From: Roseiarcus sp963761435
Lineage (GTDB): Bacteria; Pseudomonadota; Alphaproteobacteria; Rhizobiales; Beijerinckiaceae
Direction: 5' to 3'
Assembly (NCBI GenBank): GCA_963761435.1
Contig: CAVXHJ010000029.1
Coordinates: 52,060 to 116,059 of the forward strand
DNA length: 64,000 nt
The position numbers were made by a program, and so were the translations under genes. Below are positions 9,594 to 18,105 of the stretch, in pieces (the stretch's first letter is position 1; the number at the start of each line of letters is the position of its first letter). The notes below the pieces were generated by a model. It worked only from the letters and a program-made list of their open reading frames with translations, was not told the origin of the DNA and ran no database searches.

Positions 9594-9752
9594 GTGGCGG
9601 CGACGTTCGGGAAGCAGCACGGCGACGTGCTGCGGGCGATCAACGACCGCTCGATCGCCGAAAGGCCGACGCCGCCGTCAACCTCCGGCCCCATCGTTAG
9701 GGACCGAATGCGCCGATCGCTGCGGAAAGTGGGGAAGGCGGACGAACGCTGA
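9594..9752 (+). pseudogene. Fragment resembling phage regulatory protein Rha
   Basis: A short frame opens with VAATFGKQHGDVLRAIND, which resembles the N-terminal core of Rha-family phage proteins (a Fgk-x-H-xx-V-xx-I pattern). The rest of the family is missing, so it is a remnant. It starts at a GTG 23 bases after the integrase stop. Identification rests on one short motif. Confidence 0.4.
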
Positions 9753-9867
9753 GACACTTCGTTTATAAGGCGATCAAACAGGAAATTAGCCCTTTGTATC
9801 AAGGTAATAGCTACAATATGAAGCCTTGGCTTAAACATTACAAATGCGCCCGTGTTCACGATTTGTC

Positions 9868-9897
9868 TTGCATTTGCGCTCGAAAAAGCGTTATTAT
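9868..9897 (+). promoter_or_regulatory. Candidate promoter of a small RNA
   Basis: TTGCAT and TATTAT lie 18 bases apart, close to the sigma-70 pattern, in an AT-rich stretch directly before a structured 60-base segment that ends in a terminator. Confidence 0.45.
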
Positions 9898-9905
9898 GAA
9901 GTTCT

Positions 9906-9966
9906 GTGATGGGGGACGTGCGCCCAATTATCACGGTCGTTCACCGGCTTTAAGGCCGGTTTTTTT
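9906..9966 (+). ncRNA. Candidate small RNA with intrinsic terminator
   Basis: The segment folds into stem 1 (GTGAT/ATCAC enclosing a GGG...CCC hairpin) and stem 2 (ACCGGC/GCCGGT) followed by seven T residues. A TTGCAT-18-TATTAT promoter lies just upstream, giving a transcript of roughly 60 nt. No open frame fits. It lies between the integrase/Rha remnant and the replication genes, where phages and satellites often encode regulatory RNAs. Function unknown. Confidence 0.4.
9943..9966 (+). terminator. Rho-independent terminator
   Basis: A perfect 6-bp stem (ACCGGC, loop TTTAAG, GCCGGT) is followed by a run of seven T. It could end the candidate small RNA or read-through from the integrase. Confidence 0.8.
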
Positions 9967-10158
9967 ATGCTCGCGACCGTGGAACGCGACGCCTCGCGTG
10001 CGCCGCTCTTGCGCTGTGAACGCGACTTCATGGACTCCGCTCTCGAATGGCTTTCGTACCTCGGCGACGAGTTGGAGGCCGTGCGCAAGACGTTCGTCGC
10101 TTGGCTGAAGGGGAAGGCTGCGGGCCACGGCACCATGAAGGCATGGCAAGGCCGATAA
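9967..10158 (+). CDS. Small hypothetical protein
   Basis: A 63-residue frame with an amphipathic centre (DFMDSALEWLSYLGDELEAV). Its ATG lies within the T-run of a terminator, so this start cannot be used by transcripts from upstream. The internal Met before DSALEW is a better candidate. No family recognised. May not be a gene. Confidence 0.25.
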   Translation: MLATVERDASRAPLLRCERDFMDSALEWLSYLGDELEAVRKTFVAWLKGKAAGHGTMKAWQGR

Positions 10159-10280
10159 TGGCGTGCTGAACGGCTCCGTCGCTCATGCTCGCAAGCGCTC
10201 AATCCCGGCCGCTTCGATAAGCCTCTCCGCAAAGCCGCGTAGGCCGCTTCCATTTCCTATCCAGAGCCGAGCGCGCCTTC

Positions 10281-10520
10281 ATGGGCGCCGCTTCTTTTGC
10301 TTCCCGATCAATCTCGATCAACCCCGACCTTTCCCGAAAGGAGGCCGTTATAAATCAGTCACCCTACTTCACCAAGCGTGAGGCGTCCGAATATCTAAGA
10401 TGCACTGAGCGCCACGTCGACAGATTGCGACAAGCCGGCCGGCTCCAAACCGTCAAGCTCGCCGGCTCGGCGAAGGCGGTTCGTTTCCGCCGCGAGGCCA
10501 TTGAAGCGCTGGCCCGATGA
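10281..10520 (+). CDS. Helix-turn-helix DNA-binding protein, excisionase-like
   Basis: The last 55 residues form an HTH_17/excisionase-type winged helix: SPYFTKREASEYLRCTERHV, then RLRQAGRLQTVKL, then AVRFRREAIEALAR. Such proteins direct excision or regulate prophage promoters. A strong Shine-Dalgarno (AAAGGAGG) lies inside the open frame just before an ATA-AAT-CAG codon series. The natural start may therefore be there and non-canonical or miscalled, giving about 57 residues instead of 79. Confidence 0.65.
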   Translation: MGAASFASRSISINPDLSRKEAVINQSPYFTKREASEYLRCTERHVDRLRQAGRLQTVKLAGSAKAVRFRREAIEALAR

Positions 10521-10752
10521 GCCACCGGCCGCAGTTTCGTTCGCGTCTGAAGCCAAGCGACCGCGATTGCGCTTGCGGACGAATGCAAGTCTTCGCAAGC
10601 TGTTTTAGTCAACTCCTATCGTCGAAGCCGCTCTTGCGGCCTGATCCCATCCGATCACCTATCGCCGCATGTCGCTCATGTGGTGCGGCCCGTCGCCTTT
10701 CCTCGTTGAGCAGGTGAGGTTTTAGCACGAATAAGTCAACGAGTGAGATCTT

Positions 10753-12148
10753 ATGCTGAATGAAGTTCTACCCTCCGTCGCGTTCGTAGCGCCGGCCGCA
10801 GAAACCTATCAACTGGAACCGGCCGCGCGCTATCGCGAGAGCGTGACCGAAGATGAAGCCGCCGTCGCATTCGCGAAAGCTTACGCTGGGCAAATCCGTT
10901 TCGATCACTACGCGCAAGTCATGGTTCTACTGGACCGGCTCACATTGGAAACCAGACACAGACGCAAGCGTTCCGGCGCTGGCGCAACAATTCGTCCGCA
11001 GCTTGTCGGGCCACGCTAACGGCAAGGCAAAAGACGCAATGGGCCGCGTCTCATTCTCCGAGCGGGTCGAAAGAGCAGCGACGAAAGATCGCGCCCTTGC
11101 GGCTGACGAGAGCAAATGGGACACGGATCATTTCAAGCTCGGAACGCCTGACGGGACAGTCAACCTGAAATCAGGAATCCTTCGCGCCGTCAAACTCTGC
11201 CGATATGATCAGCAAGACAACTCTACTGTGGCGACGGCGAGGACCGAGGACTGTCCGCGCTGGCATAGCTTCCTTGACGAAGCGACGTGCGGCGACGCCG
11301 AACTTATCAGGTTCCTGAAACAGTTCTGCGGCTACAGCCTGACCGGCTCTATTCGCGAGCACGCGCTGGCCTTCGTTCATGGCGACGGCGGCAATGGCAA
11401 GAGCGTGTTCATCAACATTATCAGCGCCATCCTGAAAGACTACGCCGTCACATGCGGAATGGAGACCCTGACCGCCACGAAGAACGCGCGCCACGACTGT
11501 GAGATCGCGACGCTGAAGGGCTCACGGCTCGCCTTCGCGACCGAGACCGAGGAAGGTAAGGGTTGGGCTGAGGCTCGCCTAAAGAAGCTCACAGGCGGCG
11601 AGCGGCTTCCGGCGCAATGAGATGCACGGCAACCCGTTCAACTTCAATCCGACATTTAAGCTGTTGGTTATCGGGAATCACGAACCGGAGCTTCGCACGG
11701 TCAACGCGGCCATCCGGCGCGAATTCCGCGTGATCGAGTTCAAGCACAAGCCGGCGAACGTCGATCCGTTGCTTGAGGACAAGTTGCGATCCGAGGCTCC
11801 GGGGATTCTCCGCTGGATGATAAACGGCGCCCTCGACTGGCAGAGCGAAGGGCTTGATCATGCCGAAGTCAGTTCGGCTCGCGACTGACGATTATCTCGC
11901 CGGGCAGGACACATTCGGCAACTGGCTCAATGAGTGCTGCGAGAGCGGGCCAGCGCTTCGCGAGGCTGGCGGCAAACTGCGGGAGTCTTTGGGAAGCGTT
12001 CGCCAAGAGCAACGGTGACGATCCCGGCAGCGCCAAAGGCTTCGCGGCGAAGCTCAAGAAGCGACACTACGATCTCAAGAGGGGAGTCGGACGCGCGATA
12101 TTTTCTCGGTACTGCGGCTCAAAGTCGCCAATGACACATGACACATAG
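10753..12148 (+). pseudogene. P4/D5-type phage primase-helicase, broken by frameshifts
   Basis: Replication initiation protein of satellite phages and plasmids: primase N-terminus and SF3-type helicase C-terminus. Visible in order: N-terminus MLNEVLPSVAFVAPAAETYQ; D5_N-like WDTDHFKLGTPDGTVNLKSG; Walker A LAFVHGDGGNGKSVFINI; sensor-like FKLLVIGNHEPELR after MHGNPFNFNPTF; and a C-terminal winged-helix-like tail GSAKGFAAKLKKRHYDLKRG. Frames change near 10920, 11615, 11880 and 11990. All family blocks survive, so the protein may be intact in the organism. It suggests autonomous or helper-dependent replication of the element. Confidence 0.8.
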
Positions 12149-12768
12149 TGACGGGTCTATGCCTATATTCACTTCTAGTTTTCCCCTAGCGTGAAAATAG
12201 AGGAAGAAAGCGTCACCAAGCGTCATCCGTCATTGCTCTTTTAGCCGGCGCCATTCGCACCGGCTGGCCCGCCCTTTCCAGATGCTGCGCGGGAGAGAGC
12301 CGATTATTTTGTCTTTGCGGCGCCCCGCACTCATCCCCTCGATTGGCGCGAAGGGACAATATGCCCTGCCGAGCTTCTCACCGAGAGGCGCAGACAGGCG
12401 TCCGACCCGCCCGCTACGCATCCCCGCTCTGAAGTGCAACTCCTGCCTCCTGAGCCATCTGCGTCGCCTCTGCTTGCTCGATAAACAGGTCCGAGGCGAA
12501 GCCGAGAGGCCGACAAGATCGGCATGAGCGCCGACCGGGCCGCCCCGCAGACGATCCCCCGCGGACCCAATTCACTGAAGGCCGCACAAACACTCGACTT
12601 CGCGCGCGAGGGCGAGGCTAGAGAGACAAGTCATCCGCTCGGCAGAGCATCATATACGAAAAAAGGAATACATCATGTGAGCACAGCCTAAGCACCGCGT
12701 TTCCAAGCGCCGCCGAGCAAAGGCGCTCAACGTCCTAGCCGCCGTCGTCGGCGATAAATCGCCTGAAC
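12149..12768. other. Non-coding stretch after the primase
   Basis: No gene is supported. The first 80 bases are AT-rich with repeated GTCA/CGTCA-type words (GTGACGGG, CGTCACC, CGTCATCC, CGTCATTG). This would suit a replication origin next to a P4-type primase, but that is inference. The remainder, GC-rich, holds only shadow frames. Near 12660 a purine-rich GAAAAAAGGAA precedes an ATG followed directly by a stop. Confidence 0.45.
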
Positions 12769-13388
12769 TTGGTCCAAGTCACCGCCGCGCGGACGCTTGT
12801 TCTGGACGATCCCGAGCAGGATGAGATCGAGCGCGATCCTGACGCTCCCCGGACCTACGTGATTCTGCGCGACAACGGCCGGCAAGCCGACGTTCGCTAT
12901 GGCCTATATGCCGAGGATCAGGTCGTCGTGATAACCCGCCCGGCTTTCCCTCGGAAATCCAGCCGGAAGCGTTTTACGCCGATGTTGCGAAGCCGATCGG
13001 CGTCATCGCCCGTCACCGCGTCCGGGCATTGCCAGCGCGAGAGGTCGAGCCAGTGATCCGCATCGAGACGATCGCGCTCGAGCCGGTCAAGGCCGCTGCG
13101 TCTAACGCCCCGTCTAACAGGATCGAAAATGTTAGACGCCCGGCCGCCACGTCCATTCGGTCGACACGCGAGAGCTACAACGCTTATCAGCGCCGGTTGA
13201 TGGCGGCGCGGCGCGCACTCGCGAAGGTCGATCAAGCAAGACTGGCGACGGCGCCGAGGCCGACGCCGAGATCGAGCGCCGGCGCCCGGCGATCAAGTGA
13301 GCGACATAGCTCACTAGGCGGCGCGCTTGGCGACCTTGGCAATCGTGGCCCGCCTGCATCCGGTCGCGGCTTGGATGGCGGACCATGA
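12769..13388 (+). pseudogene. Hypothetical protein with one frameshift
   Basis: The N-terminal part (LVLDDPEQDEIERDPDAPRT, YVILRDNGRQADVRYGLYAE) is acidic and continues, after a shift near 12945, as SEIQPEAFYADVAKPIGVIA and beyond. No family recognised. The end is uncertain: the last 75 bases overlap the 3' end of the resolvase on the other strand, so the true stop probably lies earlier. Confidence 0.45.
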
Positions 13389-13925
13389 CAGCCGGCGCGC
13401 AGCATCCCGGCGATGCCAGCGTTGCGGTCGGTATCCTCGCGGCCGCCCGCGATAAGCGCCTTCGGGCTTCGCCTTGGCGATCCCTTGCGCCTGCCGTCGG
13501 CGCCGATCCTCATAGTCTTTGCGCGCGACGGCGGCGAGCATGTCGAGCAGCATCGCATTGATGGCGCGCGAACATGCGGCCGGTGAACTCATCGGCCGGC
13601 GCCGCAAGTTGCCAGCTTGTCGGCAGGTCGAGCGCGACGACTGCGGACCTGCTTGCGTCCAGTTCGGCGCGGAGCTTCCGCCAGTCGGCAGTCGGTCAGG
13701 CGCGAGAGGCGGTCGACTTGCTCGATCAGGAGCACGTCGCCCGGCCTGCGAGTCGGCGAGGAGCCGGAATAGCTCCGGCCGCGCAAGCTTCGCGCCGGAC
13801 TCATTCTCGACGAAGATTCCCACGATCGGCAGGCCGCGCTCGGCGGCGAAGGCTTCGATTTGCTCGCGGGCGCGGCTCGCGTCCTGTTCGACGGTGGTGG
13901 CGCGGAGATAAGCTCTGGCATGCAT
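13314..13925 (-). pseudogene. Serine resolvase/invertase, frameshifted
   Basis: A small serine recombinase of about 200 residues. The N-terminus MHARAYLRATTVEQDASRAR keeps the family pattern AYLRxSTxEQ, with the nucleophile Ser position read as Thr (ATT). Later blocks lie in alternating frames: VENESGAKLARPELFRLLAD, VLLIEQVDRLSRLTD, INAMLLDMLAAVARKDYEDR and the C-terminal HTH SWSAIQAATGC-RRATIAKVA. Resolvases of this kind resolve dimers or invert DNA. The C-terminal helix-turn-helix is nearly identical to the tail of the divergent HNH gene at 14082. The Thr in place of the catalytic Ser would abolish activity if real. Confidence 0.75.
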
Positions 13926-14081
13926 GTCGGAAACCCTTCGGTTCGCTTTGAGTGGTTTCCTTATATCAGTTCTGTTTTGAGTTGTCAAGCGGGATTTATT
14001 GAACCACTTTCGCCTAGTCTCCTCGGGAGTACACCAAACTACACCGGCGCCAGAAGCATGGCTTATGGGAGAATTTCACGA

Positions 14082-14483
14082 ATGGCCTTCAATCCCGACC
14101 ATTGTGCCGCTTGCGGCTCCGTTGGCGAAGTTCACCAACACCATCTAGTCCCGCGAGCGTGCGACGGCGACTTTCTGCCGACCGTCTTTCTATGCCTCGC
14201 CTGTCACGGCGCGGTGCATGATCGCCGGTTCGATCCGAGCGCCAGAGCCTTACAGCGCGACGGGATTGCCATCGCCAAATTCCTCGACAAGTACCAAGGT
14301 CGGGCCGAAGACACAGCCCGCAACGATGCAATCGCCGGCATGTTGAAGGCCGGTTCGTCGTATTCCAAAATTCAGGCCGCGTTCGGTTGCTCCCGCGCCA
14401 CGATCGCCAAGGTAACGAAGCGAGGCAAGCAATCGGCTTCCCCACCCTGCCGATCGCCCCGCGCTAGGGCGCCAGACCATTGA
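14082..14483 (+). CDS. HNH-type zinc-finger protein fused to a resolvase-like HTH
   Basis: An intact frame of about 133 residues. N-terminal half: an HNH-like module CAACGSVGEVHQHHLVPRAC followed by FLCLACHGAVHDRRF, with two CxxC pairs for zinc and the HHLVPR core. C-terminal half: DAIAGMLKAGSSYSKIQAAF then GCSRATIAKVTKRG, a resolvase-type HTH closely matching the end of the neighbouring divergent serine resolvase. The gene could be an endonuclease or homing-type protein that took its DNA-binding tail from the resolvase. Start chosen at the ATG with GGGAGAA upstream; another in-frame ATG lies 24 bases before. Confidence 0.7.
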   Translation: MAFNPDHCAACGSVGEVHQHHLVPRACDGDFLPTVFLCLACHGAVHDRRFDPSARALQRDGIAIAKFLDKYQGRAEDTARNDAIAGMLKAGSSYSKIQAAFGCSRATIAKVTKRGKQSASPPCRSPRARAPDH

Positions 14484-15045
14484 GGCAAGCTCGCCCATGT
14501 CCACTAGGGTCTAGGCTTGACCCAGCATAGTGTACAAAAGCCTGTTTCGGCCCTATTGGACGCTGTTTCGAGGCTTGCTCGGACAGTGTTCGTTAATCCT
14601 GCCCTATTGGACACGCTGGCACGGCTCGCACGTTCACAGCGCAAGCCGCACGCTGGCAAGTCTGAGCACGGCGCTAGCATCGCAGCCGATCGAGGCTAGG
14701 GCCGTCAGCGAGCCCGCTATGAGCCGGCGCGAGCCGCGAGCGTACTGCGCCGCAGAATTAAGTCGGCCGCGCCTCGACCGCCCCGCCGCCTCCCCTCCAA
14801 ATTTTTCAACTAAAAGGTCGACCGTTTCTCCGTAAATTTTGGAGGCGGAGCAATCTCGGCCCGGCCCCGTAGAAGCCGCCGTAAAAGCATATGGGCGGTA
14901 GCCGTAGCCATAGAAGCCGCCGTTCGCGAGCACGCTACGTCGACTTGTTTGAACCTTGGCCGAACGGCCCTTCGATCCCTCGTCCCCGCGCCCGTTTTTT
15001 CGGCCCGCTGGTCAGCGCCTCTCTCACTCTTTGCAAGGATCAACT
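14484..15045. other. Non-coding stretch before the tail operon
   Basis: No gene supported. An 11-base direct repeat, CCCTATTGGAC, occurs twice about 50 bases apart (near 14553 and 14603). An imperfect inverted pair, CCTCCAAATTTT and AAATTTTGGAGG, lies at about 14795-14855 and may be a regulatory or terminator-like hairpin. The promoter of the downstream phage operon is probably here. Confidence 0.45.
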
Positions 15046-15330
15046 TTGAAACACACGATCACAATCCGCGCCGCAGACCGCGAGGGCGAATACTCCGTCG
15101 ACTACAACGGCTCGCCCATCGTCACTGATTCGGCTCGGCCAATTCGCGAGGCCGCCGAATCGCTGCGCTCAAATGGCGCGGACGACCACGATCTTTTGCT
15201 CGTCACCGGCGCTTGCGCCACCTTCCTGCCCGTCTCGATCTTCTCAATTCTCAAACCACGATCCAAGGCGCTGCGATCGGACATCGAGCGCCAATTTCGC
15301 CACTGCAATTCCGCGCCGCTGTGGCGCTGA
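15046..15330 (+). CDS. Hypothetical phage protein
   Basis: A 94-residue frame starting at TTG with AAGGAT upstream: KHTITIRAADREGEYSVDYN, then RPIREAAESLRSNGADDHDL. It looks like a small beta-rich protein with a helix. It opens the run of closely packed small genes leading into the tail genes. Family unknown; start codon inferred from the ribosome-binding site. Confidence 0.5.
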   Translation: MKHTITIRAADREGEYSVDYNGSPIVTDSARPIREAAESLRSNGADDHDLLLVTGACATFLPVSIFSILKPRSKALRSDIERQFRHCNSAPLWR

Positions 15331-15373
15331 ACGTCGCCCCAATGCGGCAATCCAGAGGACTAAAAGAATCACA

Positions 15374-16079
15374 ATGCCAAAATTTCAACCAAATGCACCC
15401 CTCTCGCCGAATTCGCCTGCGGCTCAAGGAAGCCATCGCCGCGCGCGCCGACGCTGACTCCAAGCTCGCCGCCCTCACCGCCGCGATTGCGAAACTCGAA
15501 TGCGAGGTTGCAGCGGTCGAACCCGCCGAAAGCGTACTGGCGCGAATGCAAGCCGCGAACGCTGAACGAATGTTGACTTGGGCAGACGCCGGGGATGGCT
15601 CTTCCCCGCCCGCCGTTGATGAACCCGAGTTCACCGCAGCGACTAAAGCTCTCAACTCCGCCCGAGCTTCGGCCGCCGCTGCGGCGCAGGCAAAGGCGTC
15701 TCTCGAAGCCCGCTACGTCTCGATCGCCAATAGCGTTCCGTCGATTGAGGCCGCAATCAGCGTGGCAGTCGCGGAAGTCATCGAAGAAGCCTCAGCGCCG
15801 CTCATTGAGCAGGCGGTCGAAGCCGCCCGCCTACTTGCACAACTGCAAGAGCGCGTCGTGCAGGGCGTCGACACCGTTCGGACCCTCTCGACCTCGCTAA
15901 GTCCAAGCTCGCCTGCCATGTTGGCGGCGACGGCGACGCTCGGCCGCGTTGCGACCTCGATGGGCGCAGTTTTTGAGCCTCGGCCAGACATAGCCTCGGC
16001 CACCGCGAGCCGCACCGCATGGAACGTCTTGGTCGCAGAACTCCGAGTCGATCCAGCAGCCATGTTGGAGGCCGCATGA
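15374..16079 (+). pseudogene. Ala-rich coiled-coil phage protein, one frameshift near the start
   Basis: The ATG start (MPKFQPNAPLS) and the long frame that follows (LRLKEAIAARADADSKLAAL onwards) are joined by a shift near 15410. The body is Ala/Glu-rich and predicted largely helical, with coiled-coil-like stretches (LIEQAVEAARLLAQLQERVV). It could be a scaffold or tail-associated protein, but no family is recognised. Its stop overlaps the ATG of the next gene (ATGA). Confidence 0.5.
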
Positions 16080-16303
16080 TGGTCGACGAATACAAATTCG
16101 GTCACGCCGACGCCCGCGCCACGCCGGAGTATATCAAATCGCTCGGCATCGGCGCGGCGCTTACGACTGGAAACATCAGCAAGCTGGCCTCCGCCGTTGA
16201 GGCGCTCGACGGTGTTCTCGCAGAAATCGCCGCTCGGATCACGAAGCTCGAAAAACAGCGCAACGATGACGCGAAGACACGAGCTTGGGAAGTCGTCAGG
16301 TGA
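16076..16303 (+). CDS. Hypothetical small phage protein
   Basis: 75 residues, beginning MMVDEYKFGHADARATPEYI and ending in a helical stretch LDGVLAEIAARITKLEKQRN. It overlaps its neighbours on both sides by four bases (ATGA, and GTGA at the end), which indicates translational coupling in the tail operon. No family recognised. Confidence 0.6.
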   Translation: MMVDEYKFGHADARATPEYIKSLGIGAALTTGNISKLASAVEALDGVLAEIAARITKLEKQRNDDAKTRAWEVVR

Positions 16304-16491
16304 CCGCCTCCGTTCCGAAGACTGATTTCAAATCATTGATCTCGGCGATCGAAGCCAATGATGAGAAGGCAATCGAGGCGGAGGCCACTTGCCTCGCCCG
16401 CCGTGTGATCGCAACCAAAGCCAAACCCAGAAAATCGCGGTCGCAATTCGCGCCGCCGAAAGAACGAAAGCATACTCGAAATGACAACTGA
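16300..16491 (+). CDS. Hypothetical small basic phage protein
   Basis: 63 residues from a GTG that overlaps the preceding stop (GTGA). The sequence is VTASVPKTDFKSLISAIEAN followed by a Lys/Arg-rich tail (KAKPRKSRSQFAPPKERKH). Overlaps the next gene by 11 bases. No family recognised; the basic tail might bind nucleic acid. Confidence 0.5.
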   Translation: MTASVPKTDFKSLISAIEANDEKAIEAEATCLARRVIATKAKPRKSRSQFAPPKERKHTRNDN

Positions 16492-17080
16492 GAAGCTGAT
16501 CCGAATGATTGGATCAAACGTCACGGAAGCAAGTTTTGCGGGCCAACGCTTCGAGCCGCACGACGACGGCGCCTTCAAAATCCCAGAGTCGGCAGTCACT
16601 CAGGGCCTCCTAGCCGGCCTCGTAGTCGCGCCCGAGCCGGCCGCCGTTCCCGCCCGCACCGCCCAACTATTCGTTGGCCTCATGTCGGAGACAGTGATGG
16701 TAGATGTCTCTGACCTTGAGAGCCGGCTTCGACTGCTAGAGCTGAGCGACTGGACGCGCCATCACGGCATTGGCTACGCGCGGTTCGTTGACTCGGCCGG
16801 CGACGTGCATACGCTTGACAAAGCCGAGGCGGTGAACGTTGTCGCCGCCGCCCGGCGCGCACCAGCACGCTGTTTGACAACTCCGCCGTCTCATCCTTCG
16901 ATGCGGCGTGATGGCGCCGGCGGGTTTGTCCTTGGGCCTGCCGGCTGCCTGCCATTGTCGATCAGCGCCGACGCCATCGAAAGGTTCTCCGTCCTGATCG
17001 ACCCCGCCCGCGCTTGTTTTCTGACCATTCGAGCGCGGGCGGCCACCTCAAGCATTTTCAAAACCGAAAGATCACAATGA
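16481..17080 (+). CDS. Hypothetical phage protein
   Basis: 199 residues starting MTTEKLIRMIGSNVTEASFA. The first 130 residues look well folded (VMVDVSDLESRLRLLELSDW). The last part (CLTTPPSHPSMRRDGAGG onwards) is less convincing and may follow a frameshift. Its stop overlaps the next ATG (ATGA). No family recognised; position between small coupled genes suggests a virion or tail-associated role. Confidence 0.5.
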   Translation: MTTEKLIRMIGSNVTEASFAGQRFEPHDDGAFKIPESAVTQGLLAGLVVAPEPAAVPARTAQLFVGLMSETVMVDVSDLESRLRLLELSDWTRHHGIGYARFVDSAGDVHTLDKAEAVNVVAAARRAPARCLTTPPSHPSMRRDGAGGFVLGPAGCLPLSISADAIERFSVLIDPARACFLTIRARAATSSIFKTERSQ

Positions 17081-17304
17081 GTAACGGCGAACCGCCGGCC
17101 GCTTTCCTGACTGAAATGGAAGCGAGACGACACTTCAAAATCTCCGAACGCGATCTTCGACGCGCCATTGGTTACCACTACGTGCAGTTTCCAATCGTCC
17201 CCGGATATGGACGCATGATCGTTAGAAGCGACCTTGAAAAATTCATGGCGACTTATGGTCGAACCAGGCCGCCTCGCCACCAACAACCAAAAGGCAAGAA
17301 ATGA
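17077..17304 (+). CDS. Small winged-helix-like DNA-binding protein
   Basis: 75 residues. FLTEMEARRHFKISERDLRR, then GYGRMIVRSDLEKFMATYGR, has the layout of an AlpA/HTH_17-type protein in which the last helix follows a basic hairpin. It is embedded in the tail operon and overlaps both neighbours by four bases. DNA-binding is inferred from pattern only. Confidence 0.5.
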   Translation: MSNGEPPAAFLTEMEARRHFKISERDLRRAIGYHYVQFPIVPGYGRMIVRSDLEKFMATYGRTRPPRHQQPKGKK

Positions 17305-17468
17305 TTCTGAATCCCAACGCGCCGCCCGCACTCGTTGCCGCGATCCTCGGCCCGTCGCCTGCCGTTCGCGTCGCAATCCTCGGCCCCATGCACAGGCTGG
17401 CGCGAAACTTCACCCCGTTCACTCCGAAGGCCGCGATTGCCGCCGCCGCTGTCAAAGGAAATAACTGA
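17301..17468 (+). CDS. Small hydrophobic phage protein
   Basis: A 55-residue frame, MILNPNAPPALVAAILGPSP onwards, rich in Ala/Leu/Ile/Pro. It overlaps the previous stop by four bases and the next start by one (TGATG). Translational coupling on both sides supports it as a real gene despite its size. No family recognised. Confidence 0.5.
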   Translation: MILNPNAPPALVAAILGPSPAVRVAILGPMHRLARNFTPFTPKAAIAAAAVKGNN

Positions 17469-17896
17469 TGGTTACGTTGTCCAACGTTAACGCCGGCCCG
17501 GCGCCGACTCTCGTCGACGAAGCGCCGCCCGCCGCCGCCACGGCGCCCGCGTCCCGCTTCAGCAAGGTACAAGTTCACGATGAAAGAACTGCGACCGCCG
17601 TGGACTCCCGCGGGCGCGCTATCAAGGTTCGCAAATTGTCCGCACTCGATCGCGTCAGATTGTTCCGCGCTCTCGGCGCAACCGATAGCGAGAACAAAAT
17701 CCTTCAGACATATGCCGCGACCGCCGCCGCCGTGACGGAACTCGACGGCGCGCCAGTCCCATTTCCGTCGACATCGCTGCAACTGGACGCGCTGATAGGC
17801 CGACTTGATGAGACGGGTTTAGAGGCTGCCGTGCGAGCGCTCATCGCCGTTTCCATTGACCAAGACGAAGTGGCCGCCGAAGCCAAGGGTTTCTGA
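17468..17896 (+). CDS. Phage tail assembly chaperone (G-type product)
   Basis: 142 residues, located directly before the tape-measure gene as in siphophages and myophages. It contains SRGRAIKVRKLSALDRVRLF and helical segments typical of tail assembly chaperones. The frame ends in ...EAKGF-stop, and the last two sense codons are part of a GGGTTTC slippery heptamer. A -1 slip there yields a longer G-T fusion ending at 18069. In lambda-type tails the G and GT proteins together guide polymerisation around the tape measure. Family assignment rests on synteny and the frameshift more than on sequence. Confidence 0.7.
   Translation: MVTLSNVNAGPAPTLVDEAPPAAATAPASRFSKVQVHDERTATAVDSRGRAIKVRKLSALDRVRLFRALGATDSENKILQTYAATAAAVTELDGAPVPFPSTSLQLDALIGRLDETGLEAAVRALIAVSIDQDEVAAEAKGF
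17887..17893 (+). promoter_or_regulatory. -1 ribosomal frameshift slippery site GGGTTTC
   Basis: It matches X-XXY-YYZ exactly in the zero frame (AAG GGT TTC TGA): G-GGT-TTC can re-pair as GGG-TTT after a -1 slip. A stop codon follows immediately, and a 58-codon frame is open in the -1 register. Its location in a tail chaperone gene is where such sites are known. Confidence 0.7.
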
Positions 17897-18069
17897 CGCG
17901 CACGCCACTGCGACAAATCGCCCATTTGGTTCGCAACGGCCTAACCCTCGCCGAAGTCGAGTCCATGTCAGAAAGTGAAATTCTGGCGTGGACCGTCGCC
18001 ATCGGCGAGAGTCAGGGAGGCGAATTTGATTTCGAGGCGATGCAGTGGCGGCAAGTCGCCAACCGATGA
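17894..18069 (+). CDS. T-type extension of the tail chaperone, read by -1 frameshift
   Basis: After the slip at GGGTTTC the -1 frame continues LTRTPLRQIAHLVRNGLTLA and then EVESMSESEILAWTVAIGES to a stop 36 bases before the tape-measure ATG. It has no start codon of its own near the beginning and no ribosome-binding site, as expected for a T domain made only as part of a GT fusion. The pattern of acidic residues with a conserved Trp near the end resembles gpT domains. Confidence 0.6.
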
Positions 18070-18105
18070 AATTGAAAGCATCTCAAAAATGATTGGAATT
18101 ACGCA

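Noticed and set aside
14552..14613. CCCTATTGGAC repeats as plasmid iterons
   Set aside because: Only two copies, with no replication gene adjacent; insufficient for an origin call.
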